64,000 nucleotides of DNA, taken from positions 1 to 64,000 of the forward strand of contig DJTE01000009.1 in assembly GCA_002439165.1 (NCBI GenBank), written 5' to 3'. Shown here in pieces: positions 8,947 through 17,210 of the stretch; the first letter of the stretch is position 1; every line of letters begins with the position of its first letter. The DNA is from Chryseobacterium indologenes (GTDB lineage: Bacteria > Bacteroidota > Bacteroidia > Flavobacteriales > Weeksellaceae). The notes beneath the pieces were generated by a model that saw only the letters and a program-made list of their open reading frames with translations, was not told the DNA's origin and searched no databases. Both the position numbers and the translations under genes were made by a program.

Positions 8947-9687
8947 CTATTTTAATTGTTTTTGGAAAATGAGGGATACCAATATATAATAGATAACCAG
9001 CATCGGAATTCCTACAATCCGGAAGATAGCAAGAATAGCAATTCCACCTACCAGTAATACTACTTTTGGATAGTTGTCTTTTAATGCCTTAGATTTAAAC
9101 TTCATAGCAATCATCTTTATTGGGCTAATTAGAAGCCAGCTTGATAATATGGTGAAAAGAACCCATATTTCAGGACCTAAATTGATTTTTATTGAAAGAC
9201 TTCCCAAAGGATTTTCGGTTCCTTCTCTCAATAAATTCATACTGTAATACAATCCAAATATCAATACTGTATTGGAAGGAGTATTCAATCCTTTGAAATA
9301 ATATTTCTGATCCTCATCGAGATTAAAGATTGCCAATCTTAAACAAGAGAAAAGGGTAATCAATAAACCGAAATATTTTATTTCAAAAGGTAAATGAATT
9401 CCTAAGAAAATACTTCCATAAGGTTCCAATATTTTATACATAGTAAGCCCGGGAATCAAACCGAAGCTCACCATATCTGCAAGAGAGTCCAGCTGAAGAC
9501 CCAGATTGGAGTTCGATTTTACAGCTCTGGCTACAAATCCATCAAAGAAATCAAAGATAGAGGAAAGGATCAGGCAGATGGCAGTCGTCTGATAATCTCC
9601 CAGAATAAGATGGATCGCCCCTACACAGCCGGCCATCAGATTGGCAAGGGTCAGTAAATTGGCAAGGTTGTTTTTTATGAAATTCAT
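8947..9687 (-). CDS. pssA: CDP-diacylglycerol-serine O-phosphatidyltransferase
   Basis: 246 residues, polytopic. The CDP-alcohol phosphatidyltransferase signature is perfect: D46-x2-D49-G50-x2-A53-R54-x8-G63-x3-D67-x3-D71. This type makes phosphatidylserine from CDP-diacylglycerol and serine, the first step to phosphatidylethanolamine, at the inner membrane. N-terminal LLTLANLMAGCVGAIHLIL is characteristic of PssA rather than PgsA. A TATTTTTG box lies on the minus strand at 9693-9700, 6 bases before the start. Confidence 0.9.
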   Translation of the reverse strand: MNFIKNNLANLLTLANLMAGCVGAIHLILGDYQTTAICLILSSIFDFFDGFVARAVKSNSNLGLQLDSLADMVSFGLIPGLTMYKILEPYGSIFLGIHLPFEIKYFGLLITLFSCLRLAIFNLDEDQKYYFKGLNTPSNTVLIFGLYYSMNLLREGTENPLGSLSIKINLGPEIWVLFTILSSWLLISPIKMIAMKFKSKALKDNYPKVVLLVGGIAILAIFRIVGIPMLVIYYILVSLIFQKQLK

Positions 9688-9764
9688 ATCAGCAAAAATA
9701 CAGTTTTTCCAAATTTTATCCTGAAATATTATCAGGGAAAAAATACATTCATGTGATTTTGATG

Positions 9765-9772
9765 TAAATTTG
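9765..9772 (+). promoter_or_regulatory. -7 box immediately upstream of the LtaS-like gene
   Basis: TAAATTTG matches TAnnTTTG. Only four bases separate it from the ATG at 9777, so the transcript would be leaderless or almost so. No TTG was found at the usual distance. Confidence 0.45.
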
Positions 9773-9776
9773 CCGC

Positions 9777-11705
9777 ATGAAATTTTTTAAAGAATTTAGA
9801 AAACAGGAAATTCTGGTCCTTCTGTACCGGATTTTCCTGGCATATGTTTTTTATCAGATTGCCAGACTTTTGTTCTGGTATTTCAATAAAGAACTTATAA
9901 AAGTGGATTCCGTTTCAGATTATTTCAACCTGGCCTTCCACGGAACCGCCTTTGATACCACAGCGATTTTGTACGTGAATGCACTGTTCATCCTGCTGAG
10001 CCTTTTCCCGGTAGTGATCAATACCAGGAAAGCCTATCAGGCTGTTCTGTTCTGGCTGTACTTCATCACCAACGGAATTGCCTATGCCATGAATTTCGGC
10101 GACTTTGTCTACTATAAATTCTCGCAGGCAAGATTAACTTCCACCGCACTGAACGTCGCCCAGCATGAATCCAATATCTTTAAAGTATTTATGATTTCCA
10201 TCGGACAGCATCCGTTTGTTCTCCTATGGTTTATCGTACTGATGGCACTTTGGGTGTTCCTTTATAAAAAAGTGAAGATTACAGAACACAAGCCTTTAAA
10301 GCTCGTTCCTTACTTTATCTGGTCCGTTCTTGTTCTCTGCGGAACAGCTGTTCTGGTGGTTGGCGGAATCCGTGGAGACTTTAAACACAGCACAAGACCT
10401 ATTAACCTGGTCGACGCGAACCGGTTTGTAGTCAATCCGCTGCAGGGAAATATTGTTCTGAACAGTACTTTCTCGTTTTTCAGGACATTAGGAACCAATA
10501 ATTTCAAAGAAGTTCATTTTGTAGACGCGAAATATATTGATGACCATGTTCAGCCTTATAAAGAATACAGCAGGGAAGTGGAAAGCCGCCCCAATATTGT
10601 CATTTTTATAGTAGAATCCTTTGGAAGAGAATATTCCGGAGCTTTCAATAAAGATAAAAACATAAACGGTTATGTTTCTTATACTCCGTTTATTGACAGT
10701 CTGGCCGGGCAAAGCCTTATTTTTCCCAATACTTTTGCTAACGGAAGACAGTCTATCCACGGGATGAGCAGTGTATTGGCCGGAATTCCGAGCCTTACCG
10801 ATGCTTTTACCAGTTCACCGTATTCCAATCAGAAAATTCAGTCTATTGTTTCGGTGTGTAACGATCTTGGGTACGACACTTCTTTTTATCACGGTGCCCC
10901 GAACGGTTCTATGGGATTCCTCGGATTTGGAAATATCTTAGGATTTAAGCACTATTTCGGAAAGAATGAATATAACCATGATGAAGATTTCGACGGAATG
11001 TGGGCAATCTGGGATGAGCCGTTCCTTCAGTATTTTGCTAAAAATGTAGGGAAAAAACAGCCTTTCATGAGTACGGTGTTCACCGCTTCATCACACCATC
11101 CGTTCAAAATTCCTGAAAAATACCAGGGGAAATTCAGAAAAGGAACCATAGAAATGCATGAGCCGATACAGTACACGGATTATGCCATCAAAGAATACTT
11201 TGAAACTGCCAAAAAACAGCCGTGGTTCCGGAATACCATTTTTGTTTTCACAGGAGACCATACCAATCAGATTGCTTATGGTGAATATGAAAAAGCCATG
11301 AACCGTTTCGCCGTTCCGCTGATCTTCTATTCTCCCAATCCGAAATACAATCTTAAAGGAGTGAATATGGAAACCGCACAGCAAATTGATATTTATCCTA
11401 CACTGGCCGATCTTATCGGATACAACAAACGGATCAGAAGCTGGGGAAGAAGCCTGGTGAGCGATAAACAGTATCCTTCACTTGTGGTAAACTCAGACGG
11501 AAGCACAGAACAGTTCATCATCGGGAACTATATGTACCGTTTCAACGGAAAAGAAATTATAGGAGTGTACGGCAAAGCAGACCTGGGATTTGAGAAAAAC
11601 CTGATGGGAAAAATAAACAGCCCGGAAATAGAAACCGGGAAAAAGACCGCAATGGCATGGTATCAGGATTATATGGACAGGGTGATCAACAGAAAGCTCA
11701 ACTAG
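9777..11705 (+). CDS. LtaS-like membrane sulfatase-fold transferase (alkaline phosphatase superfamily)
   Basis: 642 residues. The first ~210 hold about five membrane helices; the rest is a periplasmic sulfatase-type domain. Catalytic features visible are PNIVIFIVESFGREYSG (metal-ligand Glu near 280), NGRQSIHGMSSVLAGIP with the probable nucleophile Ser326, and FTGDHTN near 500. In Gram-positives this fold polymerises glycerol phosphate. A Gram-negative has no lipoteichoic acid, so the likely job is transfer of a phosphoglycerol or phosphoethanolamine group to an envelope glycan or lipid (inference). It is divergent from pssA. Confidence 0.85.
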   Translation: MKFFKEFRKQEILVLLYRIFLAYVFYQIARLLFWYFNKELIKVDSVSDYFNLAFHGTAFDTTAILYVNALFILLSLFPVVINTRKAYQAVLFWLYFITNGIAYAMNFGDFVYYKFSQARLTSTALNVAQHESNIFKVFMISIGQHPFVLLWFIVLMALWVFLYKKVKITEHKPLKLVPYFIWSVLVLCGTAVLVVGGIRGDFKHSTRPINLVDANRFVVNPLQGNIVLNSTFSFFRTLGTNNFKEVHFVDAKYIDDHVQPYKEYSREVESRPNIVIFIVESFGREYSGAFNKDKNINGYVSYTPFIDSLAGQSLIFPNTFANGRQSIHGMSSVLAGIPSLTDAFTSSPYSNQKIQSIVSVCNDLGYDTSFYHGAPNGSMGFLGFGNILGFKHYFGKNEYNHDEDFDGMWAIWDEPFLQYFAKNVGKKQPFMSTVFTASSHHPFKIPEKYQGKFRKGTIEMHEPIQYTDYAIKEYFETAKKQPWFRNTIFVFTGDHTNQIAYGEYEKAMNRFAVPLIFYSPNPKYNLKGVNMETAQQIDIYPTLADLIGYNKRIRSWGRSLVSDKQYPSLVVNSDGSTEQFIIGNYMYRFNGKEIIGVYGKADLGFEKNLMGKINSPEIETGKKTAMAWYQDYMDRVINRKLN

Positions 11706-11847
11706 ATCAGACAGATGATCCTTTTTCAGTTCATCTTTCCTTAATATGCTCTGTATAATAAAATTTTTTGCAGGTTGGAAATTAATTTATATTTTTATCA
11801 GTAGATAGGCAATAAAACAAATATATCAGAATTAAAACTATAGAAAT

Positions 11848-12267
11848 ATGAAAAAATTATTAGCAACATTCGTACTTTCCTTATTCAGCGTAATGTCTTT
11901 TGCGCAGATAGAAGGTAAATGGAAGACGATAGATGATGAAACCAAACAGGCGAAATCTATTGTGGAAATTTTTAAAAAATCGGACGGAAAGTACTATGGA
12001 AAAGTTTCCCAACTGCTTATAAAACCTGCGGATCCCAACTGTACAGCCTGTAAGGACGACAGAAAAGGAAAACCAATACTTGGACTGGAAATTATCAGAG
12101 GGCTTAAAAAAGACGGTGATGAATTCACAGGAGGTACAATCACAGATCCCAAAACAGGAAAAACGTACAAATGTACCATTACAAAAAGCGGCGATAAACT
12201 TAATGTAAGAGGATATATAGGATTATCCCTGTTAGGAAGAACCCAGACCTGGGAAAAAGCAAACTAA
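11848..12267 (+). CDS. Exported DUF2147 domain protein
   Basis: 139 residues with a signal peptide (MKKLLATFVLSLFSVMSFAQ). The mature part shows the DUF2147 pattern: IEGKWKTIDDETKQAKSIVE, then KYYGKV, a Cys pair in PNCTACKDDRKGKPILGLEI, and KLNVRGYIGLSLLGRTQTW at the end. These small periplasmic beta-sandwich proteins have no established activity. The gene has its own terminator. Confidence 0.88.
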   Translation: MKKLLATFVLSLFSVMSFAQIEGKWKTIDDETKQAKSIVEIFKKSDGKYYGKVSQLLIKPADPNCTACKDDRKGKPILGLEIIRGLKKDGDEFTGGTITDPKTGKTYKCTITKSGDKLNVRGYIGLSLLGRTQTWEKAN

Positions 12268-12287
12268 TCAGGTTTAAATAGAATTTT

Positions 12288-12324
12288 AAAACGGCATTTC
12301 AGCAATGAAGTGCCGTTTTTTTTT
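12288..12324 (+). terminator. Intrinsic terminator after the DUF2147 gene
   Basis: Stem AAAACGGCA / TGCCGTTTT followed by a run of T, 20 bases past the stop codon. Confidence 0.85.
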
Positions 12325-12332
12325 GAAAAAAC

Positions 12333-12362
12333 TGTAACGAAAATAAAAACTTCCCACTCATA
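12333..12362 (+). promoter_or_regulatory. Candidate ECF-type promoter for the sigma factor gene
   Basis: TGTAAC at 12333-12338 and a CTCATA-like element near 12357-12362 sit just before the ATG at 12367. An AAC-containing -35 element is typical of ECF promoters, which would make the gene autoregulated. This is inference from motif shape only. Confidence 0.25.
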
Positions 12363-12366
12363 GAGT

Positions 12367-12864
12367 ATGAGCACAGAACTGGAGAAAAACTTTGTAGATT
12401 TTTTTAAGCCCAATCAGAGGCTTATCCATAAAATATGCAGGATATATACCGATAATACGGAAGACCACGAAGATCTTTTCCAGGAAATTACCATCCAGCT
12501 CTGGAAATCGTTTCCGGGATTTAAAGGAGATGCGAAATTTTCTACCTGGATGTACAGGGTGGCCCTCAACACCGCGATGACCCTATTCAGGAAGCCTCAG
12601 AAAAAAGAATTGCAGCACACAGAAACTGATCTTTCTTCCCTGAAAATAGAATATGAAACATATGAAGACGATGGATATAAACTTAAAAAAATGTATCAGG
12701 CCATCCATACCCTGTCTGATGTGGAAAAAGCCCTGATCATGATGTACCTGGAAGACAAATCTTACAGGGAGATCGGAGAAATCCTGGGAGTAACGGAAGG
12801 AAACGCAAGAGTAAAAATGAACAGGGCAAAAAATAATCTGAAAATCAAAATAAACACAATATAA
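12367..12864 (+). CDS. ECF-type RNA polymerase sigma factor
   Basis: 165 residues, only regions 2 and 4 present, as in ECF sigma factors. Region 2 has EDHEDLFQEITIQLWKSFP and the GDAKFSTWMYRVALNTA core-binding and promoter-melting segment. Region 4 is the helix-turn-helix YREIGEILGVTEGNARVKMN. The membrane protein encoded 2 bases downstream may be its anti-sigma or sensing partner, since Bacteroidota ECF factors are often paired with such genes. The target regulon is not visible here. Confidence 0.92.
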   Translation: MSTELEKNFVDFFKPNQRLIHKICRIYTDNTEDHEDLFQEITIQLWKSFPGFKGDAKFSTWMYRVALNTAMTLFRKPQKKELQHTETDLSSLKIEYETYEDDGYKLKKMYQAIHTLSDVEKALIMMYLEDKSYREIGEILGVTEGNARVKMNRAKNNLKIKINTI

Positions 12865-12866
12865 TT

Positions 12867-13481
12867 ATGGAAGAACTGGAACTTTTAAAAAACGACTGGA
12901 ATAAAACAGGTGAGTTTAAAGATTACTCGGAAAAGGAAATCTATGACATGATCCGGCAGAAATCGGTATCCGTTACCAAAACTTTATTGATTATTGTAGG
13001 GGTAGAAATTGTTTTATGGTCAGTGATCGGGTATATTGATGCAGCGTTTCCTGTAATGAGAATGGTCTTATTCTTCGTTTTCCTTATCCCGGTAATTATG
13101 CTGTTCCGCAATATAAAAACCGGCGGAAATTCCCTGTCACTGATGAAAAATATTCTGAATCTCAGGAAAATTGTTTTCGGATATGCCTTTATTTCCTTTT
13201 TCATGATCGTTTCGGATAATATCATTCATTATGATCTTTACACAAAGGACCTGATCTCCGGCTGGAATAACGGCAGGGCTGAACGATCGCCGGATTTTAT
13301 CCCATCCCGTCCCGAAACCCTGATTCCCAGTGCAGGAAACTATATCGCTTTCGGAGTCGTACTGATTATTGTTGTCTATATATTGTTTCTCATTTACAAA
13401 ACTACGTATGGAAAGATTCTCGCAGACCTTAAGAAGAACTACGGAGAACTTAGCCGGCCGGAAGAAAACCGATTTGAATGA
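12867..13481 (+). CDS. Membrane protein co-transcribed with the ECF sigma factor
   Basis: 204 residues. The cytosolic N-terminus (LLKNDWNKTGEFKDYSEKEIYDMIRQKS) is followed by about four membrane segments (about 36-53, 60-80, 98-120, 158-180) and a charged C-terminal tail. Homologues behind ECF genes in this group are often mislabelled beta-carotene monooxygenase; nothing here supports that. The two-base gap to the sigma gene and the N-terminal cytosolic helix fit an anti-sigma-like role, which is inference. No RskA or zinc-anti-sigma signature is present. Confidence 0.65.
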   Translation: MEELELLKNDWNKTGEFKDYSEKEIYDMIRQKSVSVTKTLLIIVGVEIVLWSVIGYIDAAFPVMRMVLFFVFLIPVIMLFRNIKTGGNSLSLMKNILNLRKIVFGYAFISFFMIVSDNIIHYDLYTKDLISGWNNGRAERSPDFIPSRPETLIPSAGNYIAFGVVLIIVVYILFLIYKTTYGKILADLKKNYGELSRPEENRFE

Positions 13482-13544
13482 TACATATTGGATACTCTTG
13501 TCCAATGAGATGCCTTTTTTGTTATGTGTATAATAAAAAAACAC

Positions 13545-13552
13545 TATTTTTG
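13545..13552 (+). promoter_or_regulatory. -7 box upstream of the pyruvate dehydrogenase beta gene
   Basis: TATTTTTG fits TAnnTTTG, 23 bases before the ATG at 13576. Confidence 0.4.
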
Positions 13553-13575
13553 TAGTCTAAATTTTTCAAGAAAAT

Positions 13576-14556
13576 ATGGCAGAATATACTTTTCGTGAGG
13601 TAATTGCACAGGCAATGAGCGAGGAAATGCGTAAAGACGAATCTATCTACCTGATGGGAGAGGAAGTTGCAGAATACAACGGTGCATACAAGGCTTCAAA
13701 AGGAATGCTGGATGAATTTGGTCCTAAAAGAGTAATCGATACACCAATTGCTGAGCTTGGTTTTGCAGGAATTTCTGTAGGAGCTGCAATGAACGGTAAC
13801 AGGCCAATCGTAGAATTTATGACATTCAATTTCTCTTTGGTAGGAATTGATCAGATTATCAACAACGCGGCAAAAATCCGCCAGATGAGTGGAGGACAAT
13901 GGAACTGCCCGATCGTTTTCCGTGGCCCTACTGCTTCGGCAGGACAGCTTGGAGCAACACACTCTCAGGCTTTCGAAAGCTGGTATGCCAACTGCCCGGG
14001 ACTGAAAGTAGTGGTACCATCCAACCCTTATGATGCGAAAGGATTACTGAAAACAGCAATCCAGGATAACGATCCTGTGATCTTCATGGAATCTGAGCAG
14101 ATGTATGGCGATAAAATGGAAATTCCTGAAGAAGAATATTACCTGCCGATTGGTAAAGCAGATATCAAGAGAGAAGGTACCGATGTTACATTGGTTTCTT
14201 TCGGAAAGATTATGAAGCTTGCTATCCAGGCTGCTGAAGATATGGCTAAAGAAGGAATCTCAGTAGAGGTTATCGACCTTAGAACCGTTCGTCCTTTAGA
14301 CTTCGATACCATTTTAGAATCTGTAAAGAAAACCAATAGATTGGTGATCCTGGAAGAAGCATGGCCGTTTGGCTCTGTATCCTCTGAAATTACTTATATG
14401 GTACAGCAGAAAGCATTTGACTACTTAGATGCTCCTGTGAAGAGAATCACCACACCTGATGCTCCTGCACCATATTCCGCAGCATTATTTGCAGAATGGT
14501 TCCCTAAACTTGAAAAAGTAAAAGAGGAAATCAAAAAAGCGATGTACGTAAAATAA
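13576..14556 (+). CDS. pdhB: Pyruvate dehydrogenase E1 component, beta subunit
   Basis: 326 residues, full length for an alpha2-beta2-type E1 beta. Signatures are TFREVIAQAMSEEMRKDE, RVIDTPIAELGFAGISVGAA with the conserved Glu60 that contacts thiamine diphosphate, IVFRGPTASAGQLGATHSQ, and the C-terminal transketolase domain VEVIDLRTVRPLDFDTI. The gene makes acetyl-CoA with E1 alpha, E2 and E3, none of which is adjacent. It stands alone with its own promoter box and terminator. Confidence 0.93.
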   Translation: MAEYTFREVIAQAMSEEMRKDESIYLMGEEVAEYNGAYKASKGMLDEFGPKRVIDTPIAELGFAGISVGAAMNGNRPIVEFMTFNFSLVGIDQIINNAAKIRQMSGGQWNCPIVFRGPTASAGQLGATHSQAFESWYANCPGLKVVVPSNPYDAKGLLKTAIQDNDPVIFMESEQMYGDKMEIPEEEYYLPIGKADIKREGTDVTLVSFGKIMKLAIQAAEDMAKEGISVEVIDLRTVRPLDFDTILESVKKTNRLVILEEAWPFGSVSSEITYMVQQKAFDYLDAPVKRITTPDAPAPYSAALFAEWFPKLEKVKEEIKKAMYVK

Positions 14557-14567
14557 AGATAATAGAG

Positions 14568-14592
14568 AAAAACTTCCGAAAGGAAGTTTTTT
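14568..14592 (+). terminator. Intrinsic terminator after pdhB
   Basis: AAACTTCC-GAAA-GGAAGTTT hairpin with a tetraloop and T tract, 12 bases after the stop. Confidence 0.88.
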
Positions 14593-14640
14593 CATTTATT
14601 ATATTCATGAAGAAAAATTCTTGGCGTCATAAAATTAGTA

Positions 14641-14648
14641 TAAATTTG
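14641..14648 (+). promoter_or_regulatory. -7 box upstream of the potassium transporter gene
   Basis: TAAATTTG, with a TTG at 14621-14623 (17-base spacer), 27 bases before the ATG at 14676. Confidence 0.45.
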
Positions 14649-14675
14649 CGCTTTTAAAAATTAAAATTGGCTGAT

Positions 14676-16667
14676 ATGGCAGAAGTTACAGAGGGTGGTC
14701 ATCATTTTGACCTTAAAAAGCTCTCATTTGTAGGTGTTATAGTCTCTCTGGGGATTGTTTTCGGAGATATTGGTACCTCGCCGCTTTACGTAATGAAGGC
14801 GATCGTTAATGCAAGAAAAGACGGTGCCGCTATGCCGTTCGATGAATATATTGAAGGAGCGCTGTCCTGTATCATCTGGACCCTTACCTTACAGACGACC
14901 CTGAAATATGTAATCATTGCCTTAAGGGCAGACAACAAAGGGGAAGGTGGAATTCTGGCCCTGTACTCATTAGTCAAAAAACTGAAAAAGAAATGGCTCT
15001 ATGTCGTCGCCATTATCGGAGCATCTACACTTGTTGCGGACAGTGTGATTACGCCGTCTCTTACTGTAATGTCGGCCATTGAAGGTCTTAAAATATACAA
15101 CCCGGAAACCCCGGTAGTGCTCATCACGCTTGTCATCCTTTTTATTGTCTTTGTCGTACAGCAGTTCGGGACAGCGTCTATTGGAAAATTCTTCGGACCG
15201 ATCATGGTGACCTGGTTCCTGGTTCTGGGAATCTCCGGATCCCTTCACATCTTCGATCATATCGAGATTTTAAGAGCTTTCAATCCGATGTATGCCTATA
15301 ACCTGATTACCCACTCATCCAGTGCGATTGTAATTATGGGTGCCGTTTTTCTTTGTACAACAGGAGCAGAAGCTTTATATTCAGATTTAGGACACTGCGG
15401 GGCAAAGAACATCAGAATAAGCTGGATCTTTGTTAAATTAATGCTTATCCTGAACTATCTGGGACAGGGCTCATGGCTGCTGGATAATTACCATCAGGTA
15501 CATAACGGAGTGAATCCATTCTTCGGAATCATGCCTGAATGGGCGGTTCTTCCAAGTGTTATATTGGCAACGGCAGCAGCAATTATTGCCAGCCAGGCCG
15601 TAATCACAGGTTCATTTACCATGTTCTCGGAAGCAATGTCTATTTCCTTCTGGCCCAACCAGCATATTGAATATCCTTCAGGGATTAAAGGGCAGATGTA
15701 TATTCCCCGAATCAACTGGGGGCTGATGGCTTTCTGTTTTGTAGTCGTAATTTTCTTTCAGAAATCAGAACGTATGGAAGCGGCTTACGGTCTTACGATC
15801 ACCATTACCATGTTGATGACAACCATCCTGCTTCTGTTCTGGCTGAGCCGTACAAGAGTCAGCAAGATTTTCATTTTTGGATTTGCCATTGTATACCTGT
15901 TCCTTGAATCAGGGTTCTTCTACGCCAATGTCATTAAATTTATAGACGGAGGATGGCTGACGATGGTACTGGGCGGATTCATTGCAGTCTGTATGTATGC
16001 GTGGTACAACGGCCGCTTGATCAAGGCCAACTTCATTCAGTATGTGAAGATTGATAAATACGTATCGATTCTGAAAGATATGAAGCTGGATGAATCCATT
16101 CCGAAATATGCCACCAACCTTGCGTATCTGAGCAGAGCCAAAAGAAATGACGAAGTAGAATCAAAAATTATCTATTCCATCATCAAAAAACAGCCGAAAA
16201 GAGCAGATCATTATTTTATTTTAAGTATTGTTAACCAGGAAGATCCGTATACTTTCAAATATACGGTGGATGAAATTCTTCCGGGAACAGTGTATAAAGT
16301 AAATTTCCTTTTAGGGTTCAAAGTAGACCGGAGAATCAATGATTATTTTAATATGGTCCTTAAAGATCTGATGGCCGATGGTACCATTCCTTCAAGAAGC
16401 AGCCATCCGTCACTCAGGGCGCATAATGTTCCGCCGGATCTGAAATATGTCATTATAGATAATACATATATCAACGATATCCTTTTAACAGTTAAGCAGA
16501 AGATTACCCTGAATATTTACAACTTTGTGAAGTACATCGGAAGTGACGACTTTAAGGCCTGGGGAGTATCTTCCCACAACGTTGAAGTGGAATCTGCTCC
16601 CATCACAGAGCTTACGGTTTATGATAATAAAATCGAGCAGTCGGGATTCTTCCGTCACAACTCTTAA
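14676..16667 (+). CDS. kup: KUP/HAK/KT family potassium transporter
   Basis: 663 residues from the ATG at 14676; a TTG three codons earlier is in frame but less likely. The diagnostic N-terminal motif GIVFGDIGTSPLYVMK starts the first membrane helix, and about twelve helices follow to residue ~460. NKGEGGILALYSLV and GDLGHCG-type segments are family-typical. A cytosolic C-terminal domain of ~200 residues completes the usual length. It imports K+ by proton symport at the inner membrane. Confidence 0.93.
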   Translation: MAEVTEGGHHFDLKKLSFVGVIVSLGIVFGDIGTSPLYVMKAIVNARKDGAAMPFDEYIEGALSCIIWTLTLQTTLKYVIIALRADNKGEGGILALYSLVKKLKKKWLYVVAIIGASTLVADSVITPSLTVMSAIEGLKIYNPETPVVLITLVILFIVFVVQQFGTASIGKFFGPIMVTWFLVLGISGSLHIFDHIEILRAFNPMYAYNLITHSSSAIVIMGAVFLCTTGAEALYSDLGHCGAKNIRISWIFVKLMLILNYLGQGSWLLDNYHQVHNGVNPFFGIMPEWAVLPSVILATAAAIIASQAVITGSFTMFSEAMSISFWPNQHIEYPSGIKGQMYIPRINWGLMAFCFVVVIFFQKSERMEAAYGLTITITMLMTTILLLFWLSRTRVSKIFIFGFAIVYLFLESGFFYANVIKFIDGGWLTMVLGGFIAVCMYAWYNGRLIKANFIQYVKIDKYVSILKDMKLDESIPKYATNLAYLSRAKRNDEVESKIIYSIIKKQPKRADHYFILSIVNQEDPYTFKYTVDEILPGTVYKVNFLLGFKVDRRINDYFNMVLKDLMADGTIPSRSSHPSLRAHNVPPDLKYVIIDNTYINDILLTVKQKITLNIYNFVKYIGSDDFKAWGVSSHNVEVESAPITELTVYDNKIEQSGFFRHNS

Positions 16668-16710
16668 TCCGTAGATATCAAACCATACGGTCTATTTAAA
16701 TAAAAATCAA

Positions 16711-16718
16711 TAAATTTG
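16711..16718 (+). promoter_or_regulatory. -7 box upstream of the Fur-like regulator gene
   Basis: TAAATTTG fits TAnnTTTG, 15 bases before the ATG at 16734. Confidence 0.4.
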
Positions 16719-16733
16719 TAGATAATTTTTTTG

Positions 16734-17207
16734 ATGGATACAGTACAAAAAGAAAAAAATATTGCTTTGATCAAGGATGTTTTAAGAAACTACTTATTGG
16801 AAAAGGGGTTTAGAAACACACCTGAACGATATACGATATTGGAAGAGATTTATAATATGGATCATCACTTCAATGTAGATGATCTCTATCTCCTGATGAT
16901 GCAGAAAAAATATCATGTTTCCAAAGCAACCATTTACAACACTATTGAGATTTTCCTTGATGCAGGATTGATCCGTAAGCATCAGTTCGGAGAAAAGACT
17001 TTGACCTCTTCATCTTATGAGAAGTCTTATTTTGATAAACAGCATGACCACCTGGTGATCTACAAAAAAGACTCCGATAAAGAAATTGAAGAAATTATAG
17101 AATTCTGCGACCCGAGAATCCAGGGAATCAAAGAAGCAATTGAAGATGCATTTGGCGTAAAAATTGATTCGCATTCGCTGTACTTCTATGGCACTAAGAA
17201 TGATTAA
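16734..17207 (+). CDS. Fur family transcriptional regulator lacking the usual Cys pairs
   Basis: 157 residues from the ATG at 16734. The winged-helix DNA-binding half is clear: LLEKGFRNTPERYTILEEIY, HHFNVDDLYLLM, and VSKATIYNTIEIFLDAGLI. The C-terminal metal and dimer half keeps QHDHLVIYKKD with His ligands. The two CxxC pairs that bind structural zinc in many Fur proteins are absent; only one Cys (EFCDP) is seen. It could sense iron, another metal or peroxide. It ends 3 bases before the OstA-like gene, so the two are probably co-transcribed. Confidence 0.88.
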   Translation: MDTVQKEKNIALIKDVLRNYLLEKGFRNTPERYTILEEIYNMDHHFNVDDLYLLMMQKKYHVSKATIYNTIEIFLDAGLIRKHQFGEKTLTSSSYEKSYFDKQHDHLVIYKKDSDKEIEEIIEFCDPRIQGIKEAIEDAFGVKIDSHSLYFYGTKND

Positions 17208-17210
17208 TCA

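Noticed and set aside
12867..13481. Beta-carotene monooxygenase annotation for the ECF-linked membrane protein
   Set aside because: No enzyme motif or the conserved His ligands of that family; the protein is mostly membrane helices.
13487..13506. Small inverted repeat ATTGGA / TCCAAT after the ECF-linked membrane protein
   Set aside because: Only six base pairs and no T tract directly after it, so it was not called a terminator.
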